Assembly (NCBI RefSeq): GCF_900291975.1
Contig: NZ_OMPN01000001.1
Coordinates: forward strand, 3,102,501 to 3,166,500
Length of the DNA: 64,000 nucleotides
Reading direction: 5' to 3'
From: Agathobaculum massiliense
GTDB taxonomy: Bacteria; Bacillota; Clostridia; Oscillospirales; Butyricicoccaceae
Shown here: positions 62,194 to 64,000 of the stretch, in pieces
Numbering within the stretch: the first letter of the stretch is position 1
Layout: the number at the start of each line of letters is the position of its first letter
Made by a program: the position numbers and the translations under genes
The notes under the pieces: generated by a model
Database searches by the model: none
What the model was told of the DNA's origin: nothing
The model's input: the letters and a program-made list of their open reading frames with translations, nothing else

Positions 62194-64000
62194 GCATTAC
62201 AGTAGCAAAAACAGCCGGGTTCTGCTTCGGCGTGCGGCGCGCGGTCGAGCTGGCCGAGCGGCAGGCGCAGGCAAACGGCGTTATTTACGCGTATGGCGAA
62301 ATCATCCACAATATGCATGAGATCGCGCGGCTGGAGCGCCAGGGGGTACGCACCGCCCACACGCTGCAGGAAATACCGGATGGGGCAAAGGTCCTGATCC
62401 GCGCGCATGGTGTGCCGCGGTGGGTATATCAAATGCTGCAGGAGAAAAACTGCGAGGTGTTTGACGCGACCTGTCCGTTCGTGCAGAAAATACACCGTAT
62501 TGTGGACGAACAGAGCCGCGAGGGACGTCATATCCTCATCCTAGGAAGCGCAGGCCATCCCGAGGTTGTTGGCATCCAGGGATGGTGCGGCGGCTCGGAC
62601 GTACTCGAGAACGAAGCACAGGTGAGAGCCTATTTGGATCGGCCGGATTCGACGGAAAGAACGCTGGCTGTTGTCGCGCAAACGACCGTCAATCGGAATC
62701 TTTGGAATATTTCAGTCGGTTTGATAAAAAAAAGGTGTACAAACCTCAAAATTTTTGATACAATATGTAAAGCGACGGATGAGCGTCAGTCGGAGGCTCG
62801 TCTGCTTGCCGGTGCGTCGGATCAGATGATCGTGATCGGCGATAAAAAAAGTTCCAACACAAAGCGGCTGTACGAGATCAGCCGCACGCTGTGCAACAAT
62901 GTGCTTTATATCGAGGATGCCGCGGAGCTTACAACGCAGGGGCTCCGAAGGAATGGGCGCGTCGGGATCACGGCTGGGGCATCGACACCGGCATGGATAA
63001 TTAAGGAGGTCAGTAACATGATGAGCGAAGAAACGAAAATCGAAAATGGTGAGGACTTTGCGGCAATGCTCGAAGAGTCCTTCAAAACCTTGAATACAGG
63101 AGAGAAAGTCACCGGTACCGTAGTCGCTGTATCCTCGACCGACGTACAGGTCGACCTTGGCGTAAAGCATACTGCGTATATCCCGCTGAGCGAGCTGTCG
63201 GACGACCCGAACTACGACGCGGCCGCAAACATCCATCCCGGCGATGAGATCGAGGCGGTGGTCGTGCGCGTCAACGACGGCGAAGGCACCGTGACCCTGT
63301 CCAAGAAGCGCGTTGACCAGCTTAAGGGCTGGGAGACCGTGGAAAAGGCGTATGAAGAGCATTCGGTCGTTGAGGGCATCATCGTTGAGGAGAACCGCGG
63401 CGGCGTGGTTGCGACCGCTTACGGCGTGCGTGTGTTCATTCCGGCCAGCCAGACCGGCATCCCGAAGGATCAGCCGATGAGCCAGTTGGTGAAGACCAAG
63501 CAGTCTTTCTATATCACGGAGATCAACCGCCAGCGCAAGCGCGTGGTCGGCTCGATCCGCCAGATCCAGCAGGAAGCCCGCAAGGCGGCGGCCGAGCAGA
63601 TCTGGAGTACCATCGAGGTCGGCAACGAGTATGAGGGTACGGTCAAGAGCCTGACCTCTTACGGCGCGTTTGTCGATATCGGGGGCGTGGACGGTATGGT
63701 TCATATTTCCGAGCTGTCCTGGGGCCGCATCAAGCACCCGTCCGAGGTAGTCAATGTGGGCGATAAGGTCAAGGTGTTCGTGATCGGCTTGGACAAGGAC
63801 AACAAGAAGATCTCTCTCGGCTACAAGCGCGAAGAGGATAATCCGTGGAATGTATTCAAGTCCAAGTACGGTGTGGGCGATGTAGCGGAAGTCAAGATCC
63901 TCAAGTTTATGCCGTTCGGTGCGTTCGCGGAAATCGTTCCGGGCGTTGACGGGCTGATCCACATCTCCCAGATCGCTGACCACCGCATCGCAAAGCCGGA
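62190..64000 (+). CDS. ispH-rpsA: IspH-ribosomal protein S1 fusion (3' end outside window)
   Basis: 603 residues are visible and the frame is open at the window edge. Residues 1-272 are 4-hydroxy-3-methylbut-2-enyl diphosphate reductase (last step of the MEP isoprenoid pathway): the [4Fe-4S] cysteines are Cys12 (GFCFGV), Cys95 (ATCPF) and Cys193 (TICKAT), with His40, His73 and His123 for diphosphate. From residue 290 S1 repeats start: the third, EVGNEYEGTVKSLTSYGAFVDIGG, is classical, and a fourth is cut by the edge. The fusion is a known clostridial arrangement. The linker contains a perfect AAGGAGGT before two Met codons (277-278). Confidence 0.93.
   Translation, partial: MSITVAKTAGFCFGVRRAVELAERQAQANGVIYAYGEIIHNMHEIARLERQGVRTAHTLQEIPDGAKVLIRAHGVPRWVYQMLQEKNCEVFDATCPFVQKIHRIVDEQSREGRHILILGSAGHPEVVGIQGWCGGSDVLENEAQVRAYLDRPDSTERTLAVVAQTTVNRNLWNISVGLIKKRCTNLKIFDTICKATDERQSEARLLAGASDQMIVIGDKKSSNTKRLYEISRTLCNNVLYIEDAAELTTQGLRRNGRVGITAGASTPAWIIKEVSNMMSEETKIENGEDFAAMLEESFKTLNTGEKVTGTVVAVSSTDVQVDLGVKHTAYIPLSELSDDPNYDAAANIHPGDEIEAVVVRVNDGEGTVTLSKKRVDQLKGWETVEKAYEEHSVVEGIIVEENRGGVVATAYGVRVFIPASQTGIPKDQPMSQLVKTKQSFYITEINRQRKRVVGSIRQIQQEARKAAAEQIWSTIEVGNEYEGTVKSLTSYGAFVDIGGVDGMVHISELSWGRIKHPSEVVNVGDKVKVFVIGLDKDNKKISLGYKREEDNPWNVFKSKYGVGDVAEVKILKFMPFGAFAEIVPGVDGLIHISQIADHRIAKP

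Noticed and set aside
62700-62760. Possible frameshift at the A8 tract in ispH
   Set aside because: Codons read through the tract in frame and restore the conserved IspH motifs (TICKAT, IVIGDKKSSNT) downstream, so no frameshift is needed.

Overview
The window is a high-GC, Gram-positive-type chromosome segment. The translation machinery, the clostridial F1Fo operon order, the IspH-ribosomal protein S1 fusion, the scpAB-ytfJ-dacF block and consensus sigma-A promoters point to an anaerobic member of the Clostridia, probably an Oscillospirales-type gut commensal. That placement is inferred from gene content, not from a phylogeny. No prophage, transposon, CRISPR array or insertion sequence was recognised. 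The segment is mostly core genome with small accessory islands.

Layout. 1-2270: 3' part of a 23S rRNA, tRNA-Lys(CTT), tRNA-Glu(CTC), 5S rRNA and a terminator; the tRNAs sit between 23S and 5S. 2290-9095: small metabolic and stress genes: a HAD phosphatase; a metallo-hydrolase/flavodoxin pair divergent from a TetR regulator with a palindromic operator; a VOC-hydrolase-aminotransferase-VOC-exonuclease III-CPCC cluster. 9139-11851: AEC transporter, a D,D-carboxypeptidase and a small P-loop protein. 12334-19364: complete ATP synthase operon (atpZ-I-B-E-F-H-A-G-D-C), whose c subunit carries the sodium-type ligand set with a second carboxylate. 19434-19937: a 56-residue ribbon-helix-helix gene, three 13-bp iterons and a small Cys-rich gene. 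20021-33282: YoaK protein, then rpoB-rpoC, an L7Ae-like gene, rpsL-rpsG-fusA and tuf.

33378-41870: two small unknown genes, recD2, mreB, tadA, an NSS sodium symporter, tRNA-Leu(CAA), greA, a DMT transporter and a YgjP-type metallopeptidase. 41895-48234: sucrose utilisation locus: LacI-type regulator, perfect palindromic operator over a sigma-A promoter, PTS IIBCA, sucrose-6-phosphate hydrolase, HAD phosphatase, fructokinase. 48269-50778: an unusual divergent island with a DxD glycosyltransferase-like protein, a small protein bearing TSY tetrad repeats in a Gly-Ser frame, and an FkbM methyltransferase. 50825-53404: KdpE/short KdpD-like two-component pair without a Kdp pump, and a PH-like membrane protein. 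53675-58754: site-2 protease, ScpA/ScpB, DUF2953, YtfJ, a D,D-carboxypeptidase and an RluB-type pseudouridine synthase. 58835-64000: RpiR regulator, HI0933-type flavoprotein, cmk, plsC and ispH-rpsA, which runs off the end.

The most notable points are the two-carboxylate c-ring motif, the glycosyltransferase/TSY-repeat/FkbM island as the best candidate for an undescribed modification system, the iteron-flanked ribbon-helix-helix gene, and the IspH-S1 fusion with an internal ribosome-binding site. All assignments were made by reading the sequence; no database search was run.
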